From: Bolinopsis microptera
Taxonomy: Eukaryota; Ctenophora; Tentaculata; Lobata; Bolinopsidae
DNA: 64,000 nt
Direction of reading: 5' to 3'
NCBI RefSeq assembly: GCF_026151205.1
Contig: NC_087075.1
Span: 6,528,858-6,592,857, forward strand
In this document: one piece after another, positions 11,301 through 25,009 of the stretch
Layout: every line of letters begins with the position of its first letter
Numbering within the stretch: position 1 is the first letter of the stretch
Program-made: the position numbers and the translations under genes
The notes under the pieces: generated by a model
What the model was told of the DNA's origin: nothing
What the model saw: the letters and a program-made list of their open reading frames with translations, nothing else
Database searches by the model: none

Positions 11301-12483
11301 GAAAAATTAATTCATCATCGATTGATCCTAATTTCAAATTAGTCTACCCAAGGCCCAGGGCCTTACGAATAGCTTTTATTAAATACTTTCATCATGAATA
11401 TCCACTAAGAATTTTGAAAGAAATTCTCTACTGTCAAATTTTCTACTGTCAAAAGAGCGCTTTTACTAAATCGTACGCCCAAATTTTTAAGAAACTCTTC
11501 TGAAAGGGCCTTGAAGATAAAATGACTCTGCTCGATGTATTTCGCAACGCTGATTCCGAATTACCTCACATTACAGGGGTTTAAATACTTGAAGTTATGG
11601 GCAAAACCTGTTTAAGGCTTTAAACGCAAATTCGGTTGTTTATGGTTATGGTTATTTGGGCGAGGGAAATAATATCAGCCATTAAAGATTCTAAAAACAG
11701 CTTTTTATTTGAGTAACATTTTATGAAACATCTCTGGAGTCTGGCGGGGCCAAAATATACTTTAGAATGTATAATATAGAGAAAGTTCCTGACTGACTGA
11801 AGCTCCTTACAAAGTACAAACTGAAATAATAATATCGACGAAAAGTTGCTATAACAACTGTATAATAATAAGGGATAATAATAACCAACTCAGGCGAAAC
11901 ATGGGGTTAAAATTCGCCCACGTACGTAGTAATCCTTACTTTGACTCTCCATGAAATACTCATTATATCGCCATGGGAGCTCACCTAAAAAGATATCCCC
12001 AGCCACGACACTTGTTAAATCAACCAATCCTGACACCTACTAATCTACAAACTGACTGCCCTAGGAGCAGCGTAAATAATAAAGCACATCTTGTTGTGGT
12101 CAATGAGTTGTCATTGACGTGCTTCTACTATCGGTAATTATTGGCTCTAATAGTTGAGCTCCTGTAATAATTGGTCCTATATCTTACTTCTGTGATCGGA
12201 TATAAGGAACCGTAACGGACGGACAGAATACATGCAACAATTAAGTCGACGTAAAGAATGTAGTCCACGGATAGTCAGCCATGGAACGGTGCCTCGCAAC
12301 AGAGTTTCAGCCGCTCCTAACACGATCTCGAGACTTACGGAAACTAAAAGTGTTTGGTTGTGATATTGGAGGTGAAGATGGTAGGTCTGCAGATTAAAGA
12401 TACTGATGACTGATGGAATCGGTGAGGTTGAAAAAAGCTCAACAGACAAACCATGGGTTAACAGTTAAACTTTAAGGAACTAA
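8384..12483. other. Long AT-rich gene-free stretch
   Basis: No exon chain or RNA gene recognised. Small items: a direct repeat built on TTCAGCATGGATTT (8776 and 8839); a pogo-like terminus (TACAGTAAGACCCGCGAA) near 9285; otherwise AT-rich single-copy-looking DNA. Short frames at 9142, 10658, 11288 and 12177 match nothing. Confidence 0.4.
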
Positions 12484-12575
12484 TCTGCCGTTTTCTGACA
12501 AAATTGCTTAAAGACCACTCAAAAATCCGAGATTCAAAGCACTTTTGACACATTTTTGACAAATTTCAAGATGTA
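12484..12575. mobile_element. Truncated MITE, same family as 3012-3254
   Basis: Begins CTGCCGTTTTCTGACAAA and continues TTGCTTAAAGACCACTC, like the intronic MITE, then decays after GCACTTTTGACAC. The second terminus is missing. Confidence 0.6.
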
Positions 12576-12836
12576 AGTGAGTATTCAAGCCCACACCAAC
12601 AGATGTTATAAATTATAGAAAAGTATAAGAACATTAGACATCTCATTTTTCTGAATGTCGCATAGACCATCTATATAAAATGATGATTCAGGCGAATGGT
12701 AATTATTAAAAGACATCAGCCTTTAAACACACGGCCCTCACCAACGTACAACGTACCCACAATTACCACGATAAAAACCAGCTTCAAATTCTAAAACGAA
12801 AAGAAGAGGTTGAAACTCGGATAATGACTAGCGTGA

Positions 12837-12960
<124 letters not shown>

Positions 12961-13148
12961 GGGTGACAGCTCATGTCATTATTTCAGTATATGTCACTGA
13001 CATAACGACATGAGTCAGAGCGAGTCACAACTTCTCCTGTACGAGACGCTAGGCGGTTTGAAAACCAGCAGCTACTTTTCATTGTCCGATGATGGAGTGA
13101 AGCGACGTCAGAGTGACCGTCAAACAATAATAGATATGCTGTCAGGGA

Positions 13149-13197
13149 TGGTAACCACTGGTAACCACTGGTAACCACTGGTAACCACTGGTAACCT
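13149..13197. repeat. 10-bp minisatellite (GTAACCACTG)
   Basis: Four perfect copies and a partial fifth of GTAACCACTG. A related GTAACCA word builds the large array at 61.7-62.1 kb. Confidence 0.93.
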
Positions 13198-14267
13198 GCT
13201 ACCACCAGGTAAGGGTAGTCCGAGGATGCAGACAATGTGGCGGGAGATATATACAGGGAGATATGATAATAGGTTGAATAATAAATATGGAAAAGTATGG
13301 TAAACCGGGGGCCAGTAAGGCGAAAATTAGGGGTTTTGAATATTTTTCTGAGCTGGTAGAGGATGATATGTTTTTATAAAGCAGAAAGAAACAAAAGGAG
13401 AGTTTTTATAAGTAGCTGTTTTCGGTTGAAGGTAGTCCACCGAAAACGCTAACTTTGTAAATTGTAACGCTAGTACTACTACTAGTAAAGAAAACGGATG
13501 GTTAATACTTAATACGAGCAACTTAAAAAGTTACAACGAACAATAAATATAATCTGAAGATGGGTTATAAATTGACTAATTATACAGACATGTTGACTGG
13601 TAATTTATCCAATCGTAGAGCGATCTCGCAAAGCAACTAATAATCTGGTCGTAAACATGTTAAAGTGATTTCTGGAGTTTTGAATTCAATATTTTCTACA
13701 ATACTTGAGGATGCTTAACGGGTTAACCACAAGGAGAAAGTTATACAATTTGATAGTTTCGGCTCCTTTTTCATGGTCCTGCGGTCCTCATGGCTCCGTA
13801 TCAGGAAACGAGAAATCAAAAAAGTGAAAATGATCCAAGGAACCTCTGTTGCGCCACTACAGCGGGCAGGTGACAAATGATTGCATACAAGGAGGTTATA
13901 GAGTATCAGTATTTTGTATCGTTAACACACAAAATGAAGCATCGCTCGCAAAAATTACACTTTATACAGTTCGAGATACCGGAGAATAAGTTACTTCAGA
14001 CTAAAAACCAACTCATCAGATCTTACGATAAAGAACAAATGACTATGAGATTCTTAGGTTAATACATCAAGTTCAACATTAAATCCGTCATGTTCGTTCT
14101 TATAAATCACTTAGTCTTCGAGATTGCATCACTTCAAGGTGGTCTAGCTCTAGAAATGATACCGACTCAGTTAAACTCACTTGTACTAAAGACATAGTAT
14201 AATGTGTTGCTTTGATAATTCGTAGCTATAGCAGTTGTTCAGACTTACAGATACTGTTTAGCTGCCA
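13198..14267. other. No gene recognised
   Basis: AT-rich DNA with frames of about 60 codons (13327 minus, 13877 plus) that resemble nothing known. Confidence 0.4.
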
Positions 14268-14318
14268 CTTGTGACTTGTGACTTATGACTTATGACTTGT
14301 GACTTGTGACTTATGACG
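14268..14318. repeat. 7-bp tandem array (TGACTTG/TGACTTA)
   Basis: About seven heptamers alternating TGACTTG and TGACTTA. Confidence 0.9.
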
Positions 14319-14496
14319 CGGTTTCTGAGGTATACAGCCCGCCAAGTTGGTGAAGTGATGAAGTTATACTAGTCGGGTGACTGGGCGAATATTTTAAAAG
14401 TTTTATTCCGGAAAAATAATGATTGCAGGAAGTTTAAACTTGAAACACTGTGTTTGGATCAGTAAGTATTTGCAGTACTAAATAAGTACTTACGTA

Positions 14497-14556
14497 CACA
14501 CAGACAAAGAACACACAGACAAAAAACACACAGACAAAGAACACACCGACAAAGGA
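14497..14556. repeat. 15-16-bp tandem repeat (ACACACAGACAAAGA)
   Basis: Four adjacent copies with small changes. Confidence 0.85.
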
Positions 14557-15938
14557 CAAGTATGGAACTCGGTCCAAGTAAAGATGTCGTTGAAGTGATC
14601 AGTAATATGCTATTATAGTATATATAGTATATATTATAGTATATACTATATTATATAATGACAAAACCAAAACATACTCTTTAATATACACTACAGTGCT
14701 TAAGAGTTATTTTGCACTATTGAGAAATCACTGTGAGCTATATTTTACAGTTAACCTGGCATCGAGTGAGACACTGATGAATTGACAATGATCCACGGTA
14801 CAAATTAAACAGCAGTTAATAAGCAGTCGAAGAAAGAAAACTACGTACTATCTTGAAGAAAGTACGTGATTGAATTAGCAGTAGGGACTCCTGCAATCAC
14901 GATATTATGCACGTTGGTAGCCGTGTTACTATAGTAGTCAGGCTCTATTAAGAGGAAATGTTGCAATTGATATTAGATACGTATCTGGCACATTTATAGC
15001 TGTGAGAGTTCTGATAAGAAAGCCGAGTAAATGAGCATTCTTGTAAGAACAACATTCCAACGACAGAAGAAGAACCCAAAAAGAGTTCAAACAACATCAA
15101 CCATAATTTGAGGCTGTTGCGGAGTCAAAATCATTCTCTCGCACTCAGCGGACAGAGTGTCAGGTCGTTAAATAGGTGAGAAATGGGAAGGATCAAACGA
15201 TCAGACAGATTATGAGACGATATCAGATATTTGGGTATATCGAACATTATAGTCTCGACGTTTAATCTTGAGGAATTGCAGGTCAGTACTGACAGTTTTT
15301 GACAATCTCTTAATCTCTCAAAGATTGGAGTTGTGTCATGCCACCACTAATGTAAAATCCCCTTTTTTGGAACTACCAAACGTATTATTGTCACTATTCG
15401 AGCTGAAACCTGCGACCATGCCCCTTTCATTAATCAAAATTCGATGAACCAGTAACTAAGCTGATTTCTGGGGACTAATATAGATTGGGGAGGAGAAATG
15501 GAGAAAATGTTGCGCCACTGCACTATCATGTTTTGTTTCTTACACTGACAGTAAACAAAAGCAACTGAAAGCGGGCACATTACAATAATCAATATCGACA
15601 AAGTTGTTCAGTTATTTCACTGCGACTATAGGTAATGTATATTATTTGATAATCACTTTAACATCAAACTCAAAGTGAATACGGACATACCCTGTCCAAA
15701 CCCAGGATGCACTACATGAAGAATTCGTTGTAACTTTGTTTGAAAAGTATTAATATACCTGCTACTGCGTAAATATTTCAAAGCCCTTCTCCATCAAACT
15801 GCTTACGTAATAGCGAAATTAGAACCCGTACGACAACACAGCTGAAACAACGCACAGTGTAAACTGTAATCCCTCCCGCGCACTACTGGACTCCTAGTCC
15901 TAGGTGTGAAATTATAATCATATCTGGGTAGCGGGGGG
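14557..15938. other. No gene recognised
   Basis: Contains a TATAGTATA-based palindrome at about 14610-14660 and otherwise unremarkable AT-rich DNA. Confidence 0.4.
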
Positions 15939-16740
15939 TATGTAGGATAACTTATAGTATGTAGTATAACTTATGTTATGTAGTATAACTTAGAATGAAT
16001 GAAGAATGGTGCAGTAGCAAGTTGTTGGGTTCTCTGCTAGAAAGTAGGAAAGATGTCACCAGAAGAATCATGTTAGCCAATGTAGCATTCCAGAACTTCA
16101 AGAAGGTCTGGTGCCAGAGTAAGATCCCCCTACAGAAGAAGCTGAAGGTCTATGAGGCCCAAGTAGTATCTATCCTCATGTATAACTCTAGTTGCTGGGG
16201 AATGCCTAAATCGTACTGGGACAAACTAGATGCATGTCACCGTAACCACCTCAGAAAGATCATGAATGTCAGCTGGCCACGCAGTATGATGTCCAAAGAT
16301 ACCCTATACAAACAGAGTAACTCTACCCCTATGTCTGAGCGTGCTGAGTTATCTAGGTGGAAGATGCTAGGACACATACTGAGGAGCGATGAAAGATCAC
16401 CAGCTCAAGCTGCGCTGTGCTTTGCTGTCGAGATGTGTAGTGAAGTTGGTAGACTCGGGGCTCACAGACGTAACCTCCTACACCACCTGAAGGTTGACCT
16501 CTGGAAGCGTTTCATCTTGCTGGAGTCGTATGATGATATTCTTCATTTGAGAGAACTTGCTAGTAACCGTGGTTATTGGAGTAAATTGTTCGACTTTATA
16601 CTTGAGTACAAGTCAATTTGACTTTTGGGACATATAATCTTACAAAGGATCACGTTTAGGTTCTAAATTATTTTAGGATTGTTGACATTTGTAAGATTGA
16701 CATGTTTGATAATAGTATAACTTATGTTATGTAGGATAAC
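15939..16740 (+). mobile_element. 5'-truncated LINE fragment flanked by TATGTAGTATAACTTA repeats
   Basis: A LINE 3' coding fragment lies between short tandem repeats of a TATGTAGTATAACTTA-type word at 15939-15992 and 16712-16740. LINEs often end in short tandem tails. Here the same word also occurs on the 5' side, so either the target already held the repeat or the tail was templated twice. Confidence 0.65.
15995..16621 (+). pseudogene. C-terminal part of a LINE ORF2 (RT thumb and tail)
   Basis: An intact 208-codon frame with the features that follow the reverse transcriptase palm in non-LTR elements: SLLESRKDVTRRIMLANVAF, then SKIPLQKKLKVYEAQVVSIL and YNSSCWG, a helical LDACHRNHLRKIMNVSWP block, and WKMLGHILR. 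The endonuclease and catalytic palm (FADD-type box) are missing, so it cannot copy itself. The frame is still open, which suggests a fairly young 5' truncation. The start Met is simply the first one after the truncation. Clade not assigned. Confidence 0.8.
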
Positions 16741-19700
16741 TGACTTATTGACTTATTTTACTGAATATTATTATACGACCACCACCGGAGTCAACCAGTA
16801 GGCTAAATTACGGTTTATAAAACCAGTTCTGTAGAAAAGTAGCGACTACTGCAAGCAAAAAAAAAGTAGGAAGATTCCTCACAATAAATACCGCTGGGTG
16901 ATCGTCTGAGACGTTAAAATATAAAGTACCCTCATTACTGCAAAGGTGAAGTTACTAATTGTATTGCACTATAAGTATTTATGGCACACAGACGTATCTT
17001 AATCTGAGAGGATGTTGCATTCTGGCGGCTAACATGAACAACTTGACACAAATTATAAGTTGAAGTTGTAAAGTTAAGATAAGCGTATAAACTATAATAT
17101 ATTTTGTCGCGCATCTAGCACCTGGAGCCTCTATATTCTAGGGGTGCCAATTATTTAATGATAATTATTGTTCGTTAAATTAATCATTGCAAAAGAGGGT
17201 GTTACTGTTGTACTGTAATTTCAAACTGTCGTTAAGTTCAAATTCAAATTATTGCGATGAAAATTATAGAAAGTATATTAAGCGGCATAGTTGCCGTTAT
17301 AATTTTACATTTAGTTATATAATTAGATACGAATATGCATAGTTCAAACTGTAGTGGTTTATTTCCATTCCAGCATATAGCGGTTGGTTGATCAATGCGA
17401 AATATTTTCTGAAATAAATACAAAAAAAAAACATCTTGACACGACTTCACAACAGGAAACCTGGTGGAAAAACCCCGCACCAATTATCTGTTCTTCTTTT
17501 AGTTGTCGGCCGCAATGATGGTAATGGTTACTAACCTATTTTTTCCTTTTTTTGGTTGTTCTAAACATATAAAAACTGGTTCCCCTCGTGTAAGGCACAG
17601 ATCAAAATCGAGGCCGCACATGAATCCCACATCGAATGGAATTAATGAAATCTTAACTGTCGAATATATTTATATAACATCGGTTACTGGTTTTTGTCTG
17701 GTAATTTTCAGCGGGACTAATTTAAAAGCAGGAACAATCACTCAACTGTCAACAAAGTTATTCTCGTCCACCGATTCCACCAGTTCAACTTAGATGCCAA
17801 GTGCAATAATGCACTGAATTAGTTAAATACTGAACGAATATCAACAGAGTTATTTTCGTCTGCAGAATACAGATACCCCCTGCAATTATATATACTAAAC
17901 GCAGAAAAATCAAGTTTAACCTTAAATAACTATAAATATACCCTTTATTATTTGCACCTGCAGACGATTGCAACTAAATATGATGAGAGTTATATGGTCT
18001 TCGTAAAGAATCCCGAAATAGGTTACATTGAGATTGGAGTGGTTAAAATCAGGTAATGTTACTGTTAGGTTATCCTGCTGAGGATTCTAACTTTGACTAA
18101 GATAATATGCTCCTTTTTACACTTTGTACCTACACGCTATACTATATGTAGTATGTACTATGTAGATTAACAAACCGCTTCTGTTCCTTGAAAAATAGGT
18201 TAAACTTGATAAAATTGAGTCTCTATAAAGACACAAGCTCACACCAAGATTCAAAATAAATCATCATATGCAGAAACAACAAGAAGATACAAGTCAAATT
18301 TAAACCGGTGGAAATAAAAATAGAAAATATGTACGTGAGTGAATTAGCTTGACAAGTGATTCCTTATATATCAATCATTGGTCCAATCAGCAAAGTGTCA
18401 AAATATAATTATACCTGCATAAATAAAGGGGTCCGAGCAGGCTTAGGACAGAATGAGTATACCTACAAGTATAAAGTAATTGATAAGATGACAGAAAATT
18501 TGGAACTAAGCACTAAAGCACTGCGAAAGCCGACAGATTATAACTATGTGCAGGGTAAATAATAAATATCGCACGTGCGCGCGTCACCAGAACTGCAACA
18601 CCTTTTGTCAAACACGCGTTGTCTCATGTCTGCATCGCAATTACAGTTTACACAGTACACGCTGCTGTTCAGTGTTCAGTGTACACACTACACACTACAC
18701 GATTATACAGTATACACACAATAGCATAACTGGTTTAAAATTCGAATCTCAATCGGTGTAACCATGAGCTCGGAGCTCTAACAGTGTGCATGTACGTTGT
18801 TTATGAATTAACTATACATGAAACACATTTTCAGAACATTTTCAGAACTCTATATAGCTCTCACCTGCACTTAAGTTAATTGACCTGCACTTAATGATTT
18901 AAATGAAATATAATATTCAAACAATATACATGAAAGATAATTTCAACAATGGTAATTGTCTAGCTATAAGAGTATAAGGTATAACTGAAACATCTTCGAA
19001 AATAAATCAACCAATAAATTTAATTGAATAAGTATGGTAGAAAATATTTTTAAACCAGGGTAGAAAATAAAACCCTTAATTGTAATCTGCACTTAACTGA
19101 TCTGACTGCAGTTGTTAAGTAAATTAGGGGTTACAATAAAGGTGTAGGCCGGTTGGAGATATGTAGTTAAAATTCAATAAAAATAATTTGAATTTAATTT
19201 AAAATTGAATGCCGTTGAGTTAAATGGACAAGCCAAGTGTGATTTTTAATTAGTTTCTAGTTTAAATTTAATTTCAAGCAATTCTCTTGACAAATTGATC
19301 TTTTGAAGTTTAAATGAATCATTTTAATTTTTAAATGGAAATTTATAAGCATCATTTAAATAGTTGATTGAAATCTCAAAATTGGCGGATCAGTTGTCAA
19401 ATTTGGGATCTATTCGTTTTAAAGCTAAAAATGAGAGCGACCAATAAAAATAAATATTAGAATGACTGTAACGTGACAAAGCTCCTTAAAAGTTTTCAAG
19501 TTTCTTAAAGTAAAACATAAACATAGCTGCTAGCACCACTGAAAATATATATCTCCAAGCACCGATCAACAAAACTGCAGTACCACGCTTATTATTAACC
19601 CAAAGACACCATGATCAGATAATTGGTCACGTGACCTCTATAGCAGAGGCACGTGACTCGTGTGGTTGATGTTTAACACGTGTCTGTGCAGGTCGGGTCT

Positions 19701-19896
19701 ATAAATCTCATTTTCTTGATTTAAATGTAAAATCATCATAGATTATAGGGACAAGGTTGACATCCTAACACCTAAGATCATGTCAATGTATGAATATATC
19801 ATCATCAAACGATCATGAAACATCAGAAAGGTAAAAAGTGGCAATTCTTTAACTGCAAACTGTCGGTGACCGTGAAGCAGTGACAAAGTTAAAGTG
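16741..19896. other. AT-rich gene-free stretch
   Basis: No exon chain found. A 96-codon frame at 17503-17793 starts at a non-ATG codon and is unrecognised. At 19626-19683 four CACGTG/ACACGTG words cluster around a small inverted repeat. Confidence 0.4.
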
Positions 19897-20067
19897 CAGT
19901 AGCGTAACGTTTCCTGTTGGCGCCGCAGTTTTGCTAGTACCGTAATTAAGTTTTTCCAAATTGTCCCACGTTCAAACGACGATTTTGGCGCCCCCTTATA
20001 AGATGCCCCTCCCCCCCCCCCCCCCCCCCCCCCCCATACAACAGCGGGGTCCTTCGTTACGTCACTG
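19897..20067. mobile_element. MITE with internal poly-C tract (TIR CAGTRGCGTAACG)
   Basis: Ends CAGTAGCGTAACG and CGTTACGTCACTG, inverted relative to one another. The body contains the shared text TTTCCAAATTGTCCCAC and a run of about 25 C. A second copy, in opposite orientation, is at 48532-48709. Flanks show no obvious target duplication. Confidence 0.7.
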
Positions 20068-20124
20068 AATGAATGATATAACATGGAGATGATCGAGAAT
20101 ACCAAGGCCGATTTACGGCGGATA

Positions 20125-20434
20125 CATGATAAGGGAAACCTTGTAAGTATTGATAGCATTTGTAACTATAGTAGCTTATTATGAAACTTACAATAGTGCT
20201 GCAGGTATTTTGGTATATAATTGGTTTAGCCCAATTTCGGACATAAGACATTTATTGTTTGCATGAGCTGACTGTTCTAATTCTTCTATAGTTTCCTCCT
20301 GCAAACAATAAATGTCGTATGTCAGAAGTCGGGCAATATATCAAAATTATACCTGCACAGCAGCACTATTGTAAGTTACATAAGCTATCATAGTTACGAA
20401 TATTATCATTACTTACAGGGCTTCCCTTATCATG
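20125..20434. mobile_element. 310-bp foldback element
   Basis: Arms 20125-20263 and 20300-20434 are inverted repeats (CATGATAAGGGAA at the outside, ATTTATTGTTTGCA at the inside), roughly 80% alike, with a loop of about 36 bp. Non-coding. Confidence 0.75.
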
Positions 20435-23400
20435 AATCTCTCCGAAATATGCATTCATTGACATTCTTGATTTATGATAAGTATGATAGCATGACTGGGC
20501 GTAAAATCATATTTCAAATGACATATCAAATCATTATATCCCAACAAAGTTGACAATCATTTACAAAATAAAAAATGTAAACCGCTTGTTCCACTTCGCA
20601 GTTAACAGGTTCTTTTAATCACAGAAGTAGTAGTAGTAGTAGTTTAATCACAGGTAATTGTCGGCAGTGTACCTATTTGCCTTGTCTGTCTATATAATAT
20701 TTCTGTGGCTCGATAAAAAGGCCAAATTCATCAATAAAATATATTAATATAATTTATATGTTATAGGTCTATTGTAGGGCTGCAGAAGTTATTTACCGCT
20801 GCAGGCTTGCAACTCATGATTAGATATTCAGATTCTAATGCACTATAATCAAAATAATATTCAGCTTTGAAGATATTTGGCGCTGTAACAACGTGTTACT
20901 ATTAGTGCTTTTCAATACAAATTAAAAGGAGGCCTTCATGCAATGTTAATGTTATGGAGCCAGGGTTTGGATTAGCTTTTACCCGCTTTAACAAATATAA
21001 ATATAACAAATATATTAAATATACGGCCTCCAAGAGTAAGCTTAAGAATTAATATAAAATAACATTGCTGTTATGTAGCGACATCATATTTTTGAATATA
21101 CCAAGGATTCCTACTCCATACGACAAAAAGTGGCGATAACTCAATTAAGTACCTATTTTTCAATAGCTCAATTGTCATTGCGACCAGCGATGACTTCAAT
21201 ACTATTAATTGTTTTTGTAGTTTTACTGCCGTACTCTTTACAGATTACAGATAGATTTTGCATATTTGATAGAACAGACTAAGAATTGTAGCGAGTATCG
21301 GCTGATATTTCACCACACTCCTGTATTGCATGGTAAGGACACATCACCACGATTCACGATTGTCAATTTCGCAAACCGCACCAAACGCTTAATTGTGCCG
21401 GAAGAGCTGGATCAGACCGGGGTGACTTAAAGTATTATATCTCATAATCATATGCTGTCTCGTCTCGTTTTACTTTTCCAAACCCAGCTGGCATTTAAGC
21501 GTATCATTTTGACTCATATCACTTCTTACACCATCCTCCACCATTCACTCTGATTTCACCGGCAACCTCCCCAGGGTTGCCACACCCCAAAGGTAGGCAG
21601 AGCATCTCAATGCTATCCTCTCGTGGGCTATCTTGGCCCAGCCTCTCTTTTTTTTAATTTTTTATAAATGGTAAGGATTTGAATGAACGATTAGATGATA
21701 CCTCAACCCTATAAACCTCATCCCCAACCCTGCAGTCTACAGGCAGTTTCAGTTATTAAGCGTCAGTAGTTGAGTCGTTTACCACTTCAACGAGCCACGA
21801 GAAAACCAACAAGCACAACACAACGTTACCTGTTTTCAAGTACTAGACTACGACAAATTCCCGATAATAAAACTCCAAGCCATTTGTGACGATCCAGTTC
21901 ACAGTCATTAAACAAAAATGTTACCTAGCTTGCTAATCTATTGCTTGCTTCTCTCACGGTCAGGAAGCTTGAAAAGAGCGCCGCGCACTGGTGTAGTGGT
22001 GTGCCAGGTTGAGGTTGCAGGAAACAATAATGCAGAAGCTATCTGATACCATTGTTACTGTCAAGATTGTGGATCTGTTAAAAAGGAGTATGGAATATGT
22101 AGAAGCGATGCTTCGAGTACAAACCATGGCCATGGCCATTTATTCTAATTTAGCAATACCAAAATCTGCAGGCTTAACCTATTTTCATATGTTGTAAGTA
22201 AAGTTAAACCAGCATTTACTAATTCACTCGTGATTTAGGATTTTAAGATTTTGAAGCCGAATGAAAGGGTCCTACTTCAAACCTTAACCCCAAAGCTAGC
22301 CATAACCCTAACCACAATTAATCTAACCCTTAACGATCGAATTCTTGTTCTACCATTTACTATCTAGCCTGTCACATGACCAAAACATTTTCCCTCATAT
22401 GTCAGATGAGGACTTTCGAACTCAACTCGAGATAAAGATCAAAAGAATCTACCATATTTAGTAAACAATTTCAAAATCCTTGGCGAGTGATTTAGTGGGA
22501 CCGAGTAAAGATTAATCCAATTTCCTCCTTGCAAAATGCAAAATCCTCATTATTCCATGTTCCGAATAATCGCTCGGAAGTTTGTGCCCGTTTAAAATGA
22601 ATAACGTAACTGACGTTTAAACTTAAAGTGAATAACGTAACTAACGTTTAAAGTGAATTACGTAACTTCGCACTTTAGTACAATTTAGTAGTAAAGGTTG
22701 TGGCATGTTGACTAACGACCTGTCAGAATCATATCTCTCGGCCGGGCGAGCGCAGGGCTATACTGGTTTCCATCTCCAAGTTTAACCGCACACGATTTCA
22801 AAATTCCCTTAAACCCAAATCCCATCCCAATCCCATCCATAACCCAGAATTTACTTATATGGTACCGATTAAAAGGTTTATTCCCCTGTTATATTGAAAT
22901 GGTCGCTCACTGATCACATTTATGGTTATTAAAGTTTAAACAACATATTTGAGTTATAATTATCTATATCAAAATAATCAACATTTCACAAAAAATACTA
23001 ATCAAACAATTTTCTCAAAATCTGTATAAGAAATGATAACTTTGCACAAGATGAATATCATTATTTGACACCATGCAGTTTAAGATTTTCTCATCAAATT
23101 TTTCAAGCAATCAAGAAATTGGCTAACATGAAGAAAAAAAATTAAGTTTCAGACTGAAATTCACATACAAAAAATATCAATAATGATTGGCTATTAAAGT
23201 ATGCATTTATAACTAACATAGTTTGAATATACTTGCATCGCACTGAAAAAGTAAGGAATATACACTACCAATCTCAGAATATTGATATTACCATGAAGCA
23301 TGAACACTCTTCATTCTAGGAGGAATGCCAATAAACCATCGCATCCGCTAGAGCATAGAGGTTCAAATTTCGAGCGCTTTAGTCATCACTCGAAGATGCA

Positions 23401-23493
23401 CCAGACCCTCAACACTAACAGTAGATGGATGGAACTGTAAGGTACGATAATATCATTTAGCCGAAAAAATAAAACCCCTTAAAACTCGCCATT
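20435..23493. other. AT-rich gene-free stretch
   Basis: No exon continuing the 24.7-57.7 kb gene could be recognised here, although its 3' exons must lie in this direction. Short frames (22009 plus) resemble nothing known. Confidence 0.4.
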
Positions 23494-23700
23494 AATGAAG
23501 ATGACTCCCGCCGTTGTAGCGCGATGCACTACTGGGCCGATCTTCGTTAGATCGGCGCGATGCACCACTATACTACTAGGCCGCGCCGAGCTGCGAAGGA
23601 TTGACATCGCCAATCAACTCCCGCCGCCGCTACAGAAAGCTCCCCCCGATTTGATCGTACGAGCACAGTCAACAGCAATATTCGCTCCCAGACGGTAACC
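23494..23700. other. Small GC-rich island
   Basis: GC content well above its neighbours, with repeated GCGCGATGCAC words and a hairpin GCCGATCTTCGTTAGATCGGC-like. A 67-codon plus frame ends at a possible donor (CGG|GTAACC), but no partner exon was found. It may be an element core or a CpG island. Confidence 0.35.
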
Positions 23701-23789
23701 AGATAGCTACTGATTTCTATCGGAGCAGGCAGAGACTTAAATATCTGGGGAATTAACCAGCACCGCGTTAAAGTGGTTAAAGTAACGAT

Positions 23790-23792
23790 GGA

Positions 23793-23822
<30 letters not shown>
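23790..23822. repeat. (GA)n microsatellite
   Basis: About 16 GA units with one GATA interruption. Confidence 0.93.
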
Positions 23823-23823
<1 letters not shown>

Positions 23824-24578
23824 GAAGTCTTGTAAAACTGAGAATAGTGCGCTTTTTTATAGGGCTAGCCGGCTTAGGTGCAAAGGGAGGGGAAACTGTG
23901 GGGAAGAAGTCTGAAGTCGGGAATAATTACTTTACAACTTCCTGATTAGGTAAACTTAAACTGGTGAAGTTGGCACACTTGCTTTGCATGTCCTGTCAAG
24001 GTACCATCTCTTGGAAATGTGAGGTCGTTCTTAGCTAATGATGCTAATTTGATTAAACAAATCTCTGGACCATTAATTGAAAGCCTGGAAAGTGAACAGA
24101 GCATGATGGGTATTGGGTAATCTAGCCTAATCTGGGATATCTTGGTAAGATGCCATGTCGCCATGACGAAACCAGTCTAGACCAAACTATTACTGACAAT
24201 TTCATGTTAAAGTTCAGTTTAATACCAGCTCCTTGCAAATAAACGATTAACGATATTGACTGAGAATTTATATTCTCTGCCAAAATCGTGAATCGCTATA
24301 ACACGTCGACTTCCTCGGCATTAACGATCTATTAACTGCTACTTCAATGATATCGGAATCTCAAAATAACGACCTTATAAACTAAATTTTACCAAACTCT
24401 TTCCATCAAAATATTAATGAATTATACTTTAAAGCAGTAGGAAAGACACTTATTTCTGAGATGTACTTCTGACTACAAGACAGCTTTGTAAAAATTTGCC
24501 AATATAATATGTGGTAAAATATGGTAGTCCATGTGCTGAGATAAAAAATAGTCCTTGGTACGAGGGGTCATCATAACG

Positions 24579-24660
24579 TGACGTCATCATTACGTCATCA
24601 TAGCGTCGCAATAACGTCACCGTCTAGATGACGTCACCGTCTAGATGTTAGATGATGTCA
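24579..24660. promoter_or_regulatory. Cluster of CRE-type (TGACGTCA) words
   Basis: Two full TGACGTCA palindromes (24579, 24629) and several ACGTCA half-sites in 80 bp, just past the end of exon 16. TGACGTCA is the CREB/ATF binding site. Function here is inference; a decayed GATGACGTCA repeat is the simpler reading. Confidence 0.4.
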
Positions 24661-24689
24661 TTATTCGGAAGTTGAGGGGGGTCGGTTAC

Positions 24690-24742
24690 CAAGTGCTTGC
24701 TCCAGTTTCTGTATCCCTTTTTCCTTTTCCTCTTTGATTTGC
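24690..24742 (-). CDS. 17/31-repeat protein gene, exon 16 (last found)
   Basis: Residues 860-877. Acceptor CCGGCAG, donor CTTG|GTAACC; enters in phase 2 and leaves in phase 1. RQIKEEKEKGIQKLEQAL closely repeats exon 15 (RQIKEEKEQGMANVEALL), so this is the next unit of the 31-residue repeat. The reading frame continues past the donor, so at least one more exon is needed; I could not find it. Confidence 0.78.
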
Positions 24743-25009
24743 CTGCCGGAGAAATAAGATTATTAAACCACACTATAAATACTTCTAAACTTAGGAAAAA
24801 TAAATAATAAAAGAAACATAAAAAACACAAAAAGGAAAAATAAAAAAAGAAACACCGTTGTCTGACAATCTCCTGAGTCCTGACATACGGGATTAAAAGA
24901 TAAAAGGCTTGCTGATGAGCTGTACATGAAATATCACGAGGATCTTTAGCATTCCTTTTTGACTAACTAATACTCAAATGATCTCGATTATGAGAAATAA
25001 CCTTCGTTG

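Noticed and set aside
23340..23400. tRNA-like text (CTAGAGCATAGAGGTTCAAATT)
   Set aside because: No consistent A box, acceptor stem or anticodon arm.
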